Shown: piece after piece, positions 1-10,797 of the stretch
How positions within the stretch are numbered: the first letter of the stretch is position 1
How the letters are laid out: each line of letters starts with the position of its first letter
Assembly (NCBI GenBank): GCA_023052935.1
Contig: CM041295.1
Location: forward strand, 24,633,575 to 24,697,574
Direction of reading: 5' to 3'
Source of the DNA: Piezodorus guildinii
Lineage: Eukaryota > Arthropoda > Insecta > Hemiptera > Pentatomidae
Length of the DNA: 64,000 bases
Program-made: the position numbers and the translations under genes
Notes under the pieces: model-generated
The model's input: only the letters and a program-made list of their open reading frames with translations
Databases searched by the model: none
What the model was told of the DNA's origin: nothing

Positions 1-205
1 TTCAATCCTTGCTTCCACTTCAATTCCTGATAATCCGCCGAGGCGTCTGAAAAGAAGATGGCCTCGAGACCTTCTTGTGTAGATTCACTACTAGAGTGCT
101 ACAATGGGCAGTTTCTCTTCATGTTTTTTTTTTCATGTGTTTTATCATTGTAGCATATTTACTTGATGTATGAACATACAGTTGTAAATTTCAATAAATA
201 AATTT
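1..205 (+). mobile_element. Jockey-type non-LTR retrotransposon, 3' end
   Basis: This is the last coding stretch of a Jockey-like reverse transcriptase (reading PRRLKRRWPRDLL before the stop) followed by a 3' UTR, a TTGTAAATTTCAATAAATAA-type end and a poly-A run. The same tail recurs at 2370-2765, 4345-4720, 14545-14717 and 46230-46615, so it is a dispersed family. The 5' part lies outside the window. Confidence 0.75.
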
Positions 206-1030
206 AAAAAAAAAGTTTTTCATTAATAAAAACTTTAACAATCTATAAAAGTTCAAGCTCCATAAACTTAAATTATGATAATAAATTTAAATTATCGGTA
301 TAAAGATGATACATTAATTTTGGTTCATCAAAATAGTTGTGGTAATTTTTTTTTTTTAAAAAAGGATATTTTCCATGCCCATGTCGTTTTAATAAGATTA
401 CTTAGGTGGAAATTTTTAATTAAAAAAAAATATATATGATAGACAATGATATTAGAAACTAAGAAGAACAGCTTAACCAAAACAATATGGGGAAATTCGA
501 AATTTTAGATATTGCCTTATGTACACTGAATTCATAGGCTCGCTCGCCCAACTGTTGGGCTGTGCTTTCTTATAAGGCATCATCACCAAACACACTGCAA
601 ATTTTGTTAGCCGTCTGTGCAGCAGATTTTCTTTTTCGAAAATAAAAAATCATTACATAACGAAGATGAATTTTTTTTCTCTTACATTTTGAACAAGCAA
701 AATACCACTTAAAGATAAGGAGTCTCTGTTGAAACTGATGAATAAAAGCACCTTAAATAATCCTTTTTTAGAATATGTAAAGATTAATGACCAAGTAAAT
801 ATGATCTTATAAACATAGAGAGGATTAAATTGAAATATTGAAAATGCTACGAACGTAATTTACAACCCAATACATTTCATGACTTCAATGATTTAGGCTC
901 GTTATTACATCTCTGAACGGAAAACATTTATCCTTAATCAAGTGATTAATTGAGAAAAATGATTCGCACGTAGTAGTAATTTTAGTGGAATTTCTTTCAT
1001 GAGTGTATATGTATGTATATATATATATAT
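206..1030. other. AT-rich non-coding sequence
   Basis: No exon, ORF or repeat family was recognised here. The stretch is AT-rich and ends in a short TA microsatellite at about 1008-1030. It lies downstream of DPYD exon e (minus strand), so it is probably intronic. Confidence 0.5.
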
Positions 1031-1484
1031 GTGACGGGCCTGGTGTGTGCGATGGGGTGAGGTTATGGACACAGCTGGTGGGAGCAAGAGGTTATGTGAA
1101 ATGGATTTGTCACTGCCTCAAACATGTTTACATTTTTGTTCACTTTATATTTGATTGAAGCTCATTTTTATTTCTTATTTTATTTTCTGTGTTTTATTTA
1201 TTGTAGAAATATTATTTTATTTTACAGTGGCAAATCCATTGTAACCTTTCACCAGCTGTTGTCGTGATTCTCTCTGTTATTATTGTGCGCTCCTCATGTT
1301 GTCTCTATTTTATTTTGTTGTTCACCATTTTGTTTATTTGACCTTCATCGTTTCATTTGTTTAACCATCTTTACTTCCAGAACAATTAATGAGTGATTTT
1401 TTACAGTTGTACCAGGCTGTTATTTATTTTGCCCTCACCTCCATAAAATATATAAGAAAAATAAACTATCCATATTTCACTCAC
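1031..1484 (-). other. Intronic sequence, possible LTR edge
   Basis: Read on the minus strand this ends in GGCCCGTCACA, preceded by a CACACC stretch. That resembles the end of the solo LTR at 13520-14072 (CACACCCCGTGGCCCGTAACA-like, differing by a few bases). No second LTR boundary or target duplication was found, so an LTR remnant is only a suggestion. No gene was seen before exon e. Confidence 0.3.
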
Positions 1485-1608
1485 TTTTATTGTGATGTCT
1501 TTTCCAAGAGCTTTTCCTGTTACAATATTCACACCTAAATCTTGGACGAGGTCTATTTCAAATTTAACAGCTTTGTACGGGAGACGAAACTGCGGAATTT
1601 CGGATGAG
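1485..1608 (-). CDS. DPYD: DPYD exon e (FAD-domain segment)
   Basis: This 124-nt exon encodes [10 protein letters not shown]...[14 protein letters not shown], the stretch that follows the FAD-binding glycine motif in dihydropyrimidine dehydrogenase. The acceptor (TTTCAG) is at 1610-1609 and the donor (GTGAGTG) begins at 1484. The incoming phase is 2, which completes the AG left by the exon at 3156-3334, and the outgoing phase is 0. Those two junctions agree with each other, so the exon call is strong. The rest of the gene (end of FAD domain, NADPH, FMN and C-terminal FeS domains) lies beyond the left edge of the window. Confidence 0.92.
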
Positions 1609-2102
1609 CTGAAACAAAAGGATTAGTTATTATTACTTTTTTTTTTTTTTTAGGAGGTAAGTAGGTTAAGTTTCTGGGGCAGAGCTTCCGCCATTTAAAT
1701 AAATTCAAATTTGAAATTCCCGCCATTATGACGTCAACGGTGGCTGAGAGTAGCGGTGGATGGGATGGAACAAATGGTTTCCTACACTTAGGGTTTGTAA
1801 GATCTATATAATGTTTTTGTGATATTACTGACAACAAGTTTCTATCATTAATGTTTTAAACAACGGGGGAAAAAAAAAATTAAATTAGAAAAACTCTAAG
1901 AGGTTAGTTCGGATAAGGTAGATCCCGAACGGTCGTTTATTAAAGACTATGATTTTTGGCGGGAAACGGTCGCCACCATCTTGTACAGAAGCCCTTTGCC
2001 AAACTGGTGTACATTCAAATTCAGGTAATCTGTTTTAAACTGAAATAGAATGATAGATTTTCAACCACCCAACAGACAGTTTATAAATAAACTATAAAGT
2101 AC

Positions 2103-2225
2103 TTTAGCATGTTCACGTCGGGACGTATATCTACGTTTTTCCGCGTGAGGCTGCTTTTGATGAGACTGTGTTAGTTGCTTAGGCTTCGTGGAGCGGGGCA
2201 CGGTTCCTAGTTCCAACGCGCTAAA
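2103..2225. mobile_element. piggyBac-like MITE, degenerate
   Basis: A roughly 123-bp GC-rich island in AT-rich intron, bounded by TTTAGC and GCTAAA. Its left end reads TTAGCATGTTCACGTCGG, close to the end of the hairpin at 2968-3061 (TTAACACTTTCACGCCGG). The termini look like altered TTAA sites. The right half is only weakly complementary to the left, so this is a decayed or different member of that family. Confidence 0.45.
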
Positions 2226-2369
2226 TGCGAGATTGTAACAGTTTTTACATACACATATGATTTGAAGGAGTAATTATGGAAATACTTTAAAAAACGATTC
2301 CTATATTATTAAAATGATTCTTATAATATTATTATTATATATTATATTCTTATATCGTATTATGGGAAT

Positions 2370-2765
2370 AAAAATATAAAATGGAATCACGAACCACTAA
2401 ATAAAATTCTTAAAGAATCCTAAATGCTCCCTATTTCGTCACAAATAAAATCATCCATAACGACCTTAATATCCCATTTGTGGCAGACCTTTCTCGTACC
2501 AGATATACCACTTTTAATTCCAAACTCCCAATCCATATAAACCCTCTTCTCCGCAACCTATCAACCTCACATATTCTTGACAACCCTCCCAGGCGATTGA
2601 AAAAAAGATTGCCTCGGGATCTACTTACTTAAATAAACATCCAAGTACTACCGCTGGGTAGTTTCTTCACAAGCCTTATACGCCTTTTATTATAATTCAT
2701 CACTTTTACTTATTGTATTTATGTAATATACAGTTGTAAAATTCAATAAAATATAAATAAAAAAG
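2370..2765 (+). mobile_element. Jockey-type retrotransposon, 3' fragment
   Basis: The translation includes APYFVTN, IHNDLNIPFVADLSRTRY and PPRRLKKRLPRDLLT, the C-terminal end of a Jockey-clade reverse transcriptase ORF2. A 3' UTR with TTGTAAAATTCAATAAAATA and an A-rich tail follows. The copy is 5'-truncated and has a few disabling changes. It lies in the DPYD intron, antisense to the gene. Confidence 0.8.
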
Positions 2766-2967
2766 AAGAGTAATCAAGTGGAATTAACCGATAAGTGTCC
2801 TTTGAGGGGGGATGTTAAAAGTTATAAAATATTTAATAAATAAACCCTTATGCTTGTTAATTCCTACAACATATAATGTTAACAAAAACTAAAATGAACT
2901 TATTTTCTAAAAACAAGTGCCTTACCTGTGATACACGTCGTCCACATATATTTTGCGTATAAGTTCT

Positions 2968-3061
2968 TTAACACTTTCACGCCGGCATGACCCACCGGTG
3001 GGTCACCCGTGGACGGACAAGTGTGACCCACCGGTGGGTCATGCCGGCGTGAACGTGTTAA
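2968..3061. mobile_element. 94-bp hairpin MITE (piggyBac-like, TTAA)
   Basis: Two 39-bp arms (2968-3006 and 3023-3061) are inverted copies with a single mismatch, separated by 16 bp. The element starts TTAACAC and ends GTGTTAA. Each arm contains ACCCACCGGTGGGT, itself a palindrome, so four nested self-complementary blocks occur in under 100 bp. TTAA ends and the small size are known of piggyBac-derived MITEs; assignment to that superfamily is inferred from them. Confidence 0.7.
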
Positions 3062-3155
3062 ATATAGATATAATATACCAATAATTAATAATTTTATTCA
3101 TAATTAATTATAACAAGAAAGGAAACTATTTCTTGCAGATAGATCATATTAATAC

Positions 3156-3334
3156 CTCAAACCACCGGTGAACTCCTTTTTTTCAAAAATTGTAACATTT
3201 TTATATCCGAGCCGAGCCAGGAACGTGGCACAAGAAAGTGAGGCCGGGCCACATCCGATTAATGCAATTTTCATTCCGCTGTCATCGATAGCTCCTGGTG
3301 GCCTTACCTGCTTCACCCCCATTTTTTGAAATAC
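3156..3334 (-). CDS. DPYD: DPYD exon d (FAD-binding)
   Basis: This 179-nt exon encodes a segment ending in IALIGCGPASLSCATFLARL and VTIFEKKEFTGGL. The GxGPAS motif is the dinucleotide-binding turn that holds FAD in domain II of dihydropyrimidine dehydrogenase, a cytosolic enzyme that reduces uracil and thymine with NADPH. The acceptor AG is at 3336-3335 and the donor GT begins at 3155. The exon enters in phase 0 and leaves in phase 2, the same split as in the vertebrate gene (between GGL and S). The spacer before the glycine motif is shorter than in human DPYD. Confidence 0.93.
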
Positions 3335-4344
3335 CTGTAAACCGAAAGCAGAAATATAGATCCACAGACATATAATTTTTAAGTTATAACATTATGTATA
3401 CCTTTTTAGGGGGTTTCCGAATGGCAAAACTCCAGGGGCGAGTAAAGGACCGAAAAACTAAGTCAATAAATCAGTAATTTTATTTCAGCTTTTTTTTACA
3501 ACGTTTCGCTCTCTAGAGCCATTTTTAATTGTCTGCAAAAATTATTTTTATGATATTGATATACATGCTTTAATTATTTTTAAATTCCACGTAGATTGTT
3601 TGATTAATAGTGTGTCTTTTTTTATTTTAAAGAGGCTTACCTATTATCTTAATTACTCCAGATATAATGTTTCAACCGCTTCATCAGCAGTGTTATCGGT
3701 TTACATTTACTGTGTCAAAATATAAATTTTAATTTAAAACATTTTTTAAAAGTCATATTTCAACTTATCTAGAACTTTTAATTGTCCTATTTAATCTAGA
3801 AATAGTTTCAACTTCTTTATTACAGAACACCTTAAATTATAAAAATGCTTCAGTTTAACACAATGAAGAAAATCTATGTAAATGAAGAATTATCGAATAT
3901 ATATATATAGGACGGGTGTAATTTCAACGAGGTGTCATTTATGTTTAAAAAAGCACTGTCTGGCCGATTTATAGTTTATTATTTTGGGAGTCTTAGTTTA
4001 CCGCAACGAAAAGTGCAATTATCAATAAAATATGTTTATCTTATAACCTCTATTCATTATTATATTTAATCATCGGCAGAAATGAAAAACAAAAATCAAA
4101 ATGTTATTTTAAAGTAAACCCTAAATGACAGAAAATTTAATTTTCCCATTTAAAGAAAACTTGGTTGCGATGTATTTTTTTTCAAAAACTATAGAAATAA
4201 CAAATATTCCGATCCCATTGGGTTTATTATTATTTTATATTTCAAATAAACTATTTAAAATACCTTTTTAAGGTTGAATTTATTTTCCATAGTAATCCCA
4301 TTTAGTTTACAGGGAAACATCCGTTTTCAAGAAATAGTATTTTT
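3335..4344. other. DPYD intron, AT-rich
   Basis: No coding sequence was recognised. On the minus strand, near 3495-3530, there is a hairpin (GGCTCTAGAGAGC) followed directly by GAAACGTTG. Near 3660-3690 there is a CTGATGA box followed by GAAAC. Both resemble the hammerhead-like motif found in other repeats of this window, suggesting an old retroelement relic. Confidence 0.4.
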
Positions 4345-4720
4345 GTTTTTTTATTTATTAATTTATTGTAATTTACAACTGTATTAGTAAATAAATCAAG
4401 TAAATTGGCTCATAATATAGCTAATATACATGACAAGACATGAAGAGAATATGCCCATTGACAACACTCCGCTAGATAATCTAATGGTCTCGAGGCCATC
4501 TTCTTCTCAGACGCCTCGGAGGATTGTCAGGACTGGAAGAGGAAGCAAGGGTTGAAACTAGTGGGTAATGTGGAAGTGGAGTTTGTCATGGAAGGAATGA
4601 TACCTCGTACGGGCAAAATCAGTAATATATGGGACATTAAGGTCTTTATGGAAGAGTTTGTTGGTGGAAATAGTATTTTTGAAATAATTAATAAAAACTT
4701 AGCATTTATCTTAACAACTT
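4345..4720 (-). mobile_element. Jockey-type retrotransposon, 3' fragment
   Basis: On the minus strand this reads the C-terminal RT region (KDLNVPYITDFARTRYHSFH and HDKLHFHI), then the 3' UTR and a terminal T-rich run on the plus strand. It belongs to the same family as 1-205 and 2370-2765. A 65-aa open frame on the opposite strand (4552-4749) is only its antisense shadow. Confidence 0.75.
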
Positions 4721-5336
<616 letters not shown>

Positions 5337-6224
5337 CTAGAAATGATTAAAGAAATAATTATTATCAAACAAATACTTTCTTTAGTTCTATATAGGGAAA
5401 ATAATCAACATAATTTGAATTTCTATCATAAACGTACAATATACAAATTTAGGAGGAAATCAGTCAAGGTGGCGTTCAGAGAAAAAAAAAAGATGAAATA
5501 GGCTGAATTATTCATTGTTTTGCCTACGTTTCGACCTACATCATGGGTCATCATCAGTACTTGTATATTTATCAATGCTAATAAGATGATATGTTTAAAA
5601 TTTTCAAATCTACAAAAAAAAAAGGTACTTTAGAGGTGAAAAATATCGGCATTCAAGTCATGATTACTAAAATGGTTCTAAATTCTTCTATAAACTTTTA
5701 ATGTAAATCACTCAAACTGTTTAGAGAGTAACTTTATGAAGACTGTCGTGATGGTATACATAAACATAGAAACTTAAATCATCTATTGAATCTATACAAT
5801 TCAATAGAATAAACAAAAACCTATAAATATGTTGGCACTCTTTATTCCAATTTCTTGTAAAGTGAAACACAATTAATTCATAAAGGTACATTTGAAAACA
5901 TAATAAAAAAGTCTGTTGCGCGGACCATACAACTTTCGTTTACCTCGGTTGTTAAAATCAATTTAAGAATCTATAAATGCAATTAGAGATGAAGGAAGTT
6001 AAAAAAATTAATTTCATTAAGCATCGATAGGAACACGTGTTTTATTAAATAAGCAGTTATATTATTACCGACAACAATTCACTATATTTATTTAACAACA
6101 GTATATTATATATCAATATTACTACTTATGTTCAAAAACACAAAAATTGCATTAAAAGATTGGTTTGCTTTTTTCTCCTTTAGTGGGAAATCGAATTCGT
6201 TTAACTTATATATTTACCCGTTTT
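5337..6224. repeat. Dispersed repeat copy in DPYD intron
   Basis: From about 5650 to 6090 this matches 55190-55600 closely, both containing the shared stretch ACTTTATGAAGACTGTCGTG and the same order of flanking words; part of it also resembles 13370-13515. Near 5520-5560 the minus strand carries CTGATGA, a GACC...GGTC hairpin and GAAACGTAGGC, one of the hammerhead-like motifs. No ORF is evident and the superfamily is unknown. Confidence 0.5.
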
Positions 6225-6570
6225 TTTAACAATGCTAACCAGATGATATGGTTATTTTTATAGAATCTACAAAATTAAAGGTACTTTAGAGGAAGAAAAT
6301 TTAAAATATCGGAATTTAAGCTCTTTCGGACTATTTAAATCAGAATGAAATCGGTATAGTGATTTTAACCAAAATCGTTCGGAGAAAATCGTAAAAACGT
6401 CCAAAATGCAAAGTATATAGTGGGTCTTTTAAAAAATTTATTGTAACATCACGGGCGAATATTTGTCTTAAATATAAAATTTCAGTTTCATACGACTTTT
6501 TGTTTTTGCACTGGACCTACCACACAAACACACTTTTTTCGCGGGACTAGTTCATTTGGATTCAGGGGAC
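6225..6570 (+). repeat. Dispersed repeat family A, left part (split)
   Basis: A member of a frequent family (other copies at 14270-14375, 23770-24200, 55670-56010, 56940-57425 and 62965-63415). Shared words are GATGATATGGTTATTTTTAT, TAGAGGAAGAAAATTTAAAA and the junction GGGGACCCTAAAACG. This copy is interrupted by the errantivirus and continues at 12555. The intact copies serve as empty sites for the insertion. Confidence 0.65.
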
Positions 6571-6798
6571 AGTTAAGGTACAAAACCCTACATCCCTGAA
6601 TCAGCACTTTCCCCCTCCTTCTAGTATTGTATAAATATCCCTTCTAGAGATGTAACCATTCATTCTAGCCACTCTAGCCATTCAAGTAGATCTAGATAGT
6701 AGATTAGTTCTTTGTAAATAGTAGTGTAGTGCTTGTAACAGTTTGTTTTTACCAATAAAGTTTTTTTTAAGTTCATCGAGCGGTTAAGTTCTTTATCT
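6571..6798 (+). repeat. Errantivirus 5' LTR
   Basis: A 228-bp repeat starting AGTTAAGG and ending TTTATCT. The AGTTA start is typical of gypsy-type errantivirus LTRs. It contains TATAAATA-like sequence near 6630 and an AATAAAG polyadenylation signal near 6755. It differs from the 3' copy at about two positions. Confidence 0.9.
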
Positions 6799-6812
6799 GG
6801 CGCCCGAACAGG
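6798..6812 (+). other. Primer-binding site, tRNA-Lys type
   Basis: TGGCGCCCGAACAGG begins on the last base of the LTR. It is the sequence complementary to the 3' end of a lysine tRNA as used by several retroviruses. Overlap of the PBS with the LTR end is known in gypsy-like elements. Confidence 0.8.
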
Positions 6813-7094
6813 TACCCTATCAGCCTCAGGTCAGTAAAGGTGACGAAATTTTCCTGAAGATCAAGAAAAATCGACGAAATATCCCAACAGATTTTGGATC
6901 TACTCAGTGAAGACAGCCTTGAACGGAAACTCAAGAAAGACCGACGAAATAGTCTTTTGATAACAGGTCTTGGAGTAAACCACCTGAAGTTTGTGTTTCT
7001 ACACTTCAATAGGGTCAAGAAAAATTTGATAGAACTCCGCAGAACTGAGAAAAAAATTGAGGTACATATTGGTTTAAGATTTATTTTTTTTTGT

Positions 7095-8387
7095 ATGCCT
7101 AAGGATAAGAAAAATATAGTTAGGTTAGATATAAGTGAAATTACAGACCAGTTAAGCAACTTATTAATTAAGAATAAAAATACTGATTTAACAGACAATA
7201 TGGCTACCATTTCATATTCTATGACAAAAGAGGATTACGATCATATCCCAACTTATGATGGCAATCCTGAAGATTTAACCTTTTTTGTAAAATCTGTTAA
7301 AGCAGTATACGATACAGTCTGTAGTGAAAATAACTCTTTAAGGTTACAAAATCATGCCCGGCTTCTTAGTAAAGTAACATCAAGGTTAGTAGGTAATGCT
7401 AGGCATTGTTTATTAACAAATACATTCATAAATGTTTCAGAACTTTTAGACCATTTACAAAAGAATTTTAAAGACTCTAGAACAGTTGAACAACTGAAAT
7501 TAGAATTATTAAATATTAAAGCAGGACCAAAAGAACACCCTATTTCATTTATCGATAGGATAGCACACATTAGAGCCTTAATATTCTCTAGAATCTCCCT
7601 AGACGATGAAATTATAAATAAGGACACAGTTATGAAATTACAAGATCGGGAAATCAATTATCATATTAAAGCAAATTTACACCCACAGCTTTGTGATTTC
7701 CTAAATCACTTGAGACTTTCAGACATAGACGATATTAGAAATGCTATTCAGAATGACTGTTCTTTTATTTTAGAAAGACTATACGGACATCATAATAATT
7801 TCACACCAAAAAATAATTTTAGATACAAAAATAATGAACATTTTAAACCAAACAATAATTTTAACTATAATCATAATTATAACCGATATCCTTATCATAA
7901 TTATAACCAAAATCATCATAATAATTATAATCAAACTCCTTATTTTAATTCTAATCCTGATCCTAATTATAACTTTAATCCAAATCATAATCCTAATTAT
8001 AATTTTAATTCAAACCCTAATTTTTATTCAAACTCTAATTTTAATTCAAACCCTAACCCTGAGCCAACTCCCAATTATAGTCAAAATCAAACTAGTAGAG
8101 ACTCGGGTCAAAATAGGCGTTTCAATCAACAAAGCACGAATAATTTCACAGGTTTTAACTGGGATCAACAGAGGCAGAAGACGCCTTTTCCCACGGGCCC
8201 TTTTAAACCCGACTCAGCAAATACAGTGTCTATGAGAACTGTAAGGTCAGATAACGCGCCTGTCCACCACGTAACTCAAGACGACGGTGAGATAAGCGAC
8301 ATAAGACAACAGCTTGGAGCATTAGCTCAACGGTTCGATAATTTTTTAGGGGTCAGTCCACCGGACACATCCCCGAATATCCCTTAA
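7095..8387 (+). CDS. gag: Errantivirus Gag polyprotein
   Basis: A 430-aa product if the first in-frame ATG (7095, MPKDKKNIVR) is used; the frame is open upstream to about 6894 but without ATG. The middle part resembles insect gypsy Gag capsid regions (a PTYDGNPEDLTFFV-type start, then helical sequence including LLDHLQKNF). From about residue 235 the protein becomes extremely Asn-rich with NYN, NPN and HNN repeats. No CCHC zinc knuckle is visible, as usual in errantiviruses. The ORF is intact and ends at a stop after the slippery site. Several small overlapping frames within the Asn-rich DNA are shadows. Confidence 0.85.
   Translation: MPKDKKNIVRLDISEITDQLSNLLIKNKNTDLTDNMATISYSMTKEDYDHIPTYDGNPEDLTFFVKSVKAVYDTVCSENNSLRLQNHARLLSKVTSRLVGNARHCLLTNTFINVSELLDHLQKNFKDSRTVEQLKLELLNIKAGPKEHPISFIDRIAHIRALIFSRISLDDEIINKDTVMKLQDREINYHIKANLHPQLCDFLNHLRLSDIDDIRNAIQNDCSFILERLYGHHNNFTPKNNFRYKNNEHFKPNNNFNYNHNYNRYPYHNYNQNHHNNYNQTPYFNSNPDPNYNFNPNHNPNYNFNSNPNFYSNSNFNSNPNPEPTPNYSQNQTSRDSGQNRRFNQQSTNNFTGFNWDQQRQKTPFPTGPFKPDSANTVSMRTVRSDNAPVHHVTQDDGEISDIRQQLGALAQRFDNFLGVSPPDTSPNIP
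8342..8348 (+). promoter_or_regulatory. -1 ribosomal frameshift heptamer
   Basis: T TTT TTA is in the correct phase of gag (aat ttt tta at 8340-8348). It is the slippery heptamer type used by HIV-1 and many retroelements. It lies 39 nt before the gag stop, and the -1 frame is open from a stop just upstream of it into the protease. No pseudoknot was worked out. Confidence 0.75.
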
Positions 8388-9340
8388 ATTTTACTGAGCA
8401 ATTACCACAATTTAAAGATTTCTTAGGACAAACTTGGCTTATTGATACCGGCGCTTTAAAAAATTACATTAATCCACGTTCCGTACCCGAGGGAACTGAA
8501 AAAAACTCGGAAGAATTTTTTGTCAAATCTCCAACCGGACGCGAAAAGGGCAATAATACAGCATTAATTGACCTTGCTCCAAATCCGGGACTAGACAATC
8601 AATTTTTAGTTAAGTTTTATATACTTCCTGTTAGTAATAATTTGGATATACTATTAGGTCACGAAACAATGAAAGCTTTAGATATTAATATATTTAGTAG
8701 AAAGGAAAAAGTTTTTTTGTTAGATGGAAAACTGACAATTAATAATAATGGTTCTCTAGAGTATGTTGATACTTATAATGAAATTACTTATAATACTAAT
8801 AATAATGATAATGATGGAATTAAAAATGTTAATCAAACTAATAATAAAGTAAAATATAGCACTCCTAAAGATAAGTTTAATGATAAGAATAAAAATAATA
8901 TTGGTACTAATATTTATAAATTTAATGAAATTAAAAATCTCATTCGCCATGAGCATATAGATAATGAGCATCTTAATAACGATAGTAGGAATAAGTTAAC
9001 TCGAGTAGTAGCCGAAAACGGTGAACAAATAAAAAAAGATTTAAAAACAGAAATAGATATTCAAAAAAGTGATATAAAAGAGTATAAAATAGAAAAAGAA
9101 GCGGAATGTTTAATAAATAAAATTGAAGATAATATGAGTACTATTGTGTCAAGTAACTCATGTGAAACTAATGTGATAATAGATCAATTAATAAGAAAGA
9201 AAAATAACTTAGAATTTAAAAATTTGAATGATTTAGAAAATAATTTCAGTGATAATTTTTGTTGTAAAGATTACAAAGAATATTTGATTCTAGTATTAAA
9301 GCGTAGATATTTAAATTTCAAATATAGGAGAAAAAATTAG
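8348..9340 (+). pseudogene. pol: Errantivirus Pol fragment: protease and linker
   Basis: The -1 frame after the slip continues through an aspartic protease with the active-site LIDTGA (codons at 8438-8455) and the later ILLG strand (about 8650). Protease homology fades by about 8740. The remainder is very Asn/Lys-rich, with a segment near 8938-9000 (LIRHEHIDNEHLN) that recalls the sequence before RT in gypsy-like Pol. The frame stops at 9340 without any RT motif. It is annotated as a pol remnant because RT and RNase H are absent. Confidence 0.75.
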
Positions 9341-10353
9341 AAAGGGATTATGGATTGTTTATAATTGATTTACTACAAAGGCTTTTGATAGGATTAGTGT
9401 TTATTGCTAATACCACATTATTGAAACCTTATTGTGAAATTAAAATAAATTACCAATATTTAATAGGTTATGATTATTTAAATTTATTTTATTAGAAAAC
9501 ATTTAATTGAATTTATATTTTATTAGAGATAAAATTTGGTAGAACCAATTCAGAAAAACTTTATTTTATTTTGATATTTTCAAACAGTCAATTTTTATAT
9601 TGTTGTTATATGTCAATTATTATAAGTCAAAAAAATTAATAATTAGTCATAACATTTATTTTGAAAAATAGCCACTGGATCATAAAAAAAAAAAAATATT
9701 GTTGACATTGTAACATATTGTTACCTCAGAATAATTTAAAAATTTAACTACTATTAAGAGTCTGTTATACTCTTGTTATTATATTTCATGTTTAATAATT
9801 TATGTTTTGTGTTTCTTTATAATTTGTTCTATATTTAGTACTATATTAAATTAAATTAGCATTTATACTATCTATTATGTTCCATTTATTTATTATTATT
9901 ATTATTTTTATGTATTTTTATTTTTATTTATTTAAAAGTTAATTACTTATTCATTGATTCTTTTTAAGCTTCATTTACTTTATCTTCTTCTTTTTTTTTT
10001 TTTTATTCACCTTATACATGTATTAATTTATTATCTCACATGAACTTGTTTACTTTTAGTTTCATTTCATTCTTATGTTTCAATATTATTTCAAGTGTTT
10101 GTTTTGATTTATATAACCTTTTTATTTAACTGTTCCGTATAATTATAAACATGAAATAGTTAGGGGTGTCTTTGCATGAGACTATACCCCTCCTTTGTCT
10201 ATAGCTAGTAGTGTAATAACTATTTTTTACATAAACCCATGCATGGCTCACGTAGCCGATCTGGAAATAAAGAAATACATACAATTAAGTACTATATTAG
10301 TTAAAAAAAAATAAATAAATAAATAAAATAAAAATAAATAAATAAAACATTAA
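9341..10353 (+). mobile_element. AT-rich insert or replacement in pol, non-LTR-like tail
   Basis: This stretch replaces RT, RNase H and most of integrase. It is AT-rich and has no long ORF. It ends in a GGAAATAAAGAAATACATAC stretch followed by A-rich AAATAAATAAATAAA repeats just before integrase sequence resumes, which looks like the 3' tail of a non-LTR retrotransposon. No target duplication could be identified, so insertion plus deletion is inferred. Confidence 0.5.
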
Positions 10354-10797
10354 ATTGCATTTAATAATAGTCTAAATCAACGATTAAAATTAACCCCTAA
10401 TGAAATCACTTTTGGAACTATCAAAGAAAAAATCAATACTGCTCCTATAACAGAAAAACTTGTGGAACAATACCATAATAATCTTAAACTACTTCATGAA
10501 CAAATCAAAACAAACATCAATAAAGAAAAACAAACCCGAACAGAAGCACTTAATCAAAACAGGGAAGATCCAAACATTCCTGATAATACCTATGCTAGAG
10601 CGCGAACTAAAAATAAAAACGATAACCCCTTTAAACCAGTATATAAAATGAAAGACAAAAATAAAGAAATATTAGTTCATTCTGACAATATTCAAAGACA
10701 GCGTAAAACATATAAGAATAAAACACAACCTCACACATCATATGTTTCAGATAATGACGGTGATTGTAGTGATACTTCTTCTATGGATATCTCCTAA
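10354..10797 (+). pseudogene. pol: Errantivirus Pol remnant: integrase C-terminal end
   Basis: An in-frame stop at 10351 lies just upstream of AFNNSLNQRLKLTPNEITFG, the end of the integrase core as known in gypsy-like elements. A basic tail with many Lys and Asn follows, ending in a Ser/Asp-rich SDNDGDCSDTSSMDIS. The last 56 nt overlap the start of env in another frame, the usual errantivirus layout. The catalytic integrase residues are missing. Confidence 0.75.

Noticed and set aside
1553..1837. 94-codon minus-strand ORF
   Set aside because: It overlaps true DPYD exon e in the same frame only after the acceptor; the upstream part is intron.
7779..7988. Hydrophobic Ile-rich ORFs on both strands within gag
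   Set aside because: They are shadows of the Asn-codon-rich (AAT/AAC) region of gag.
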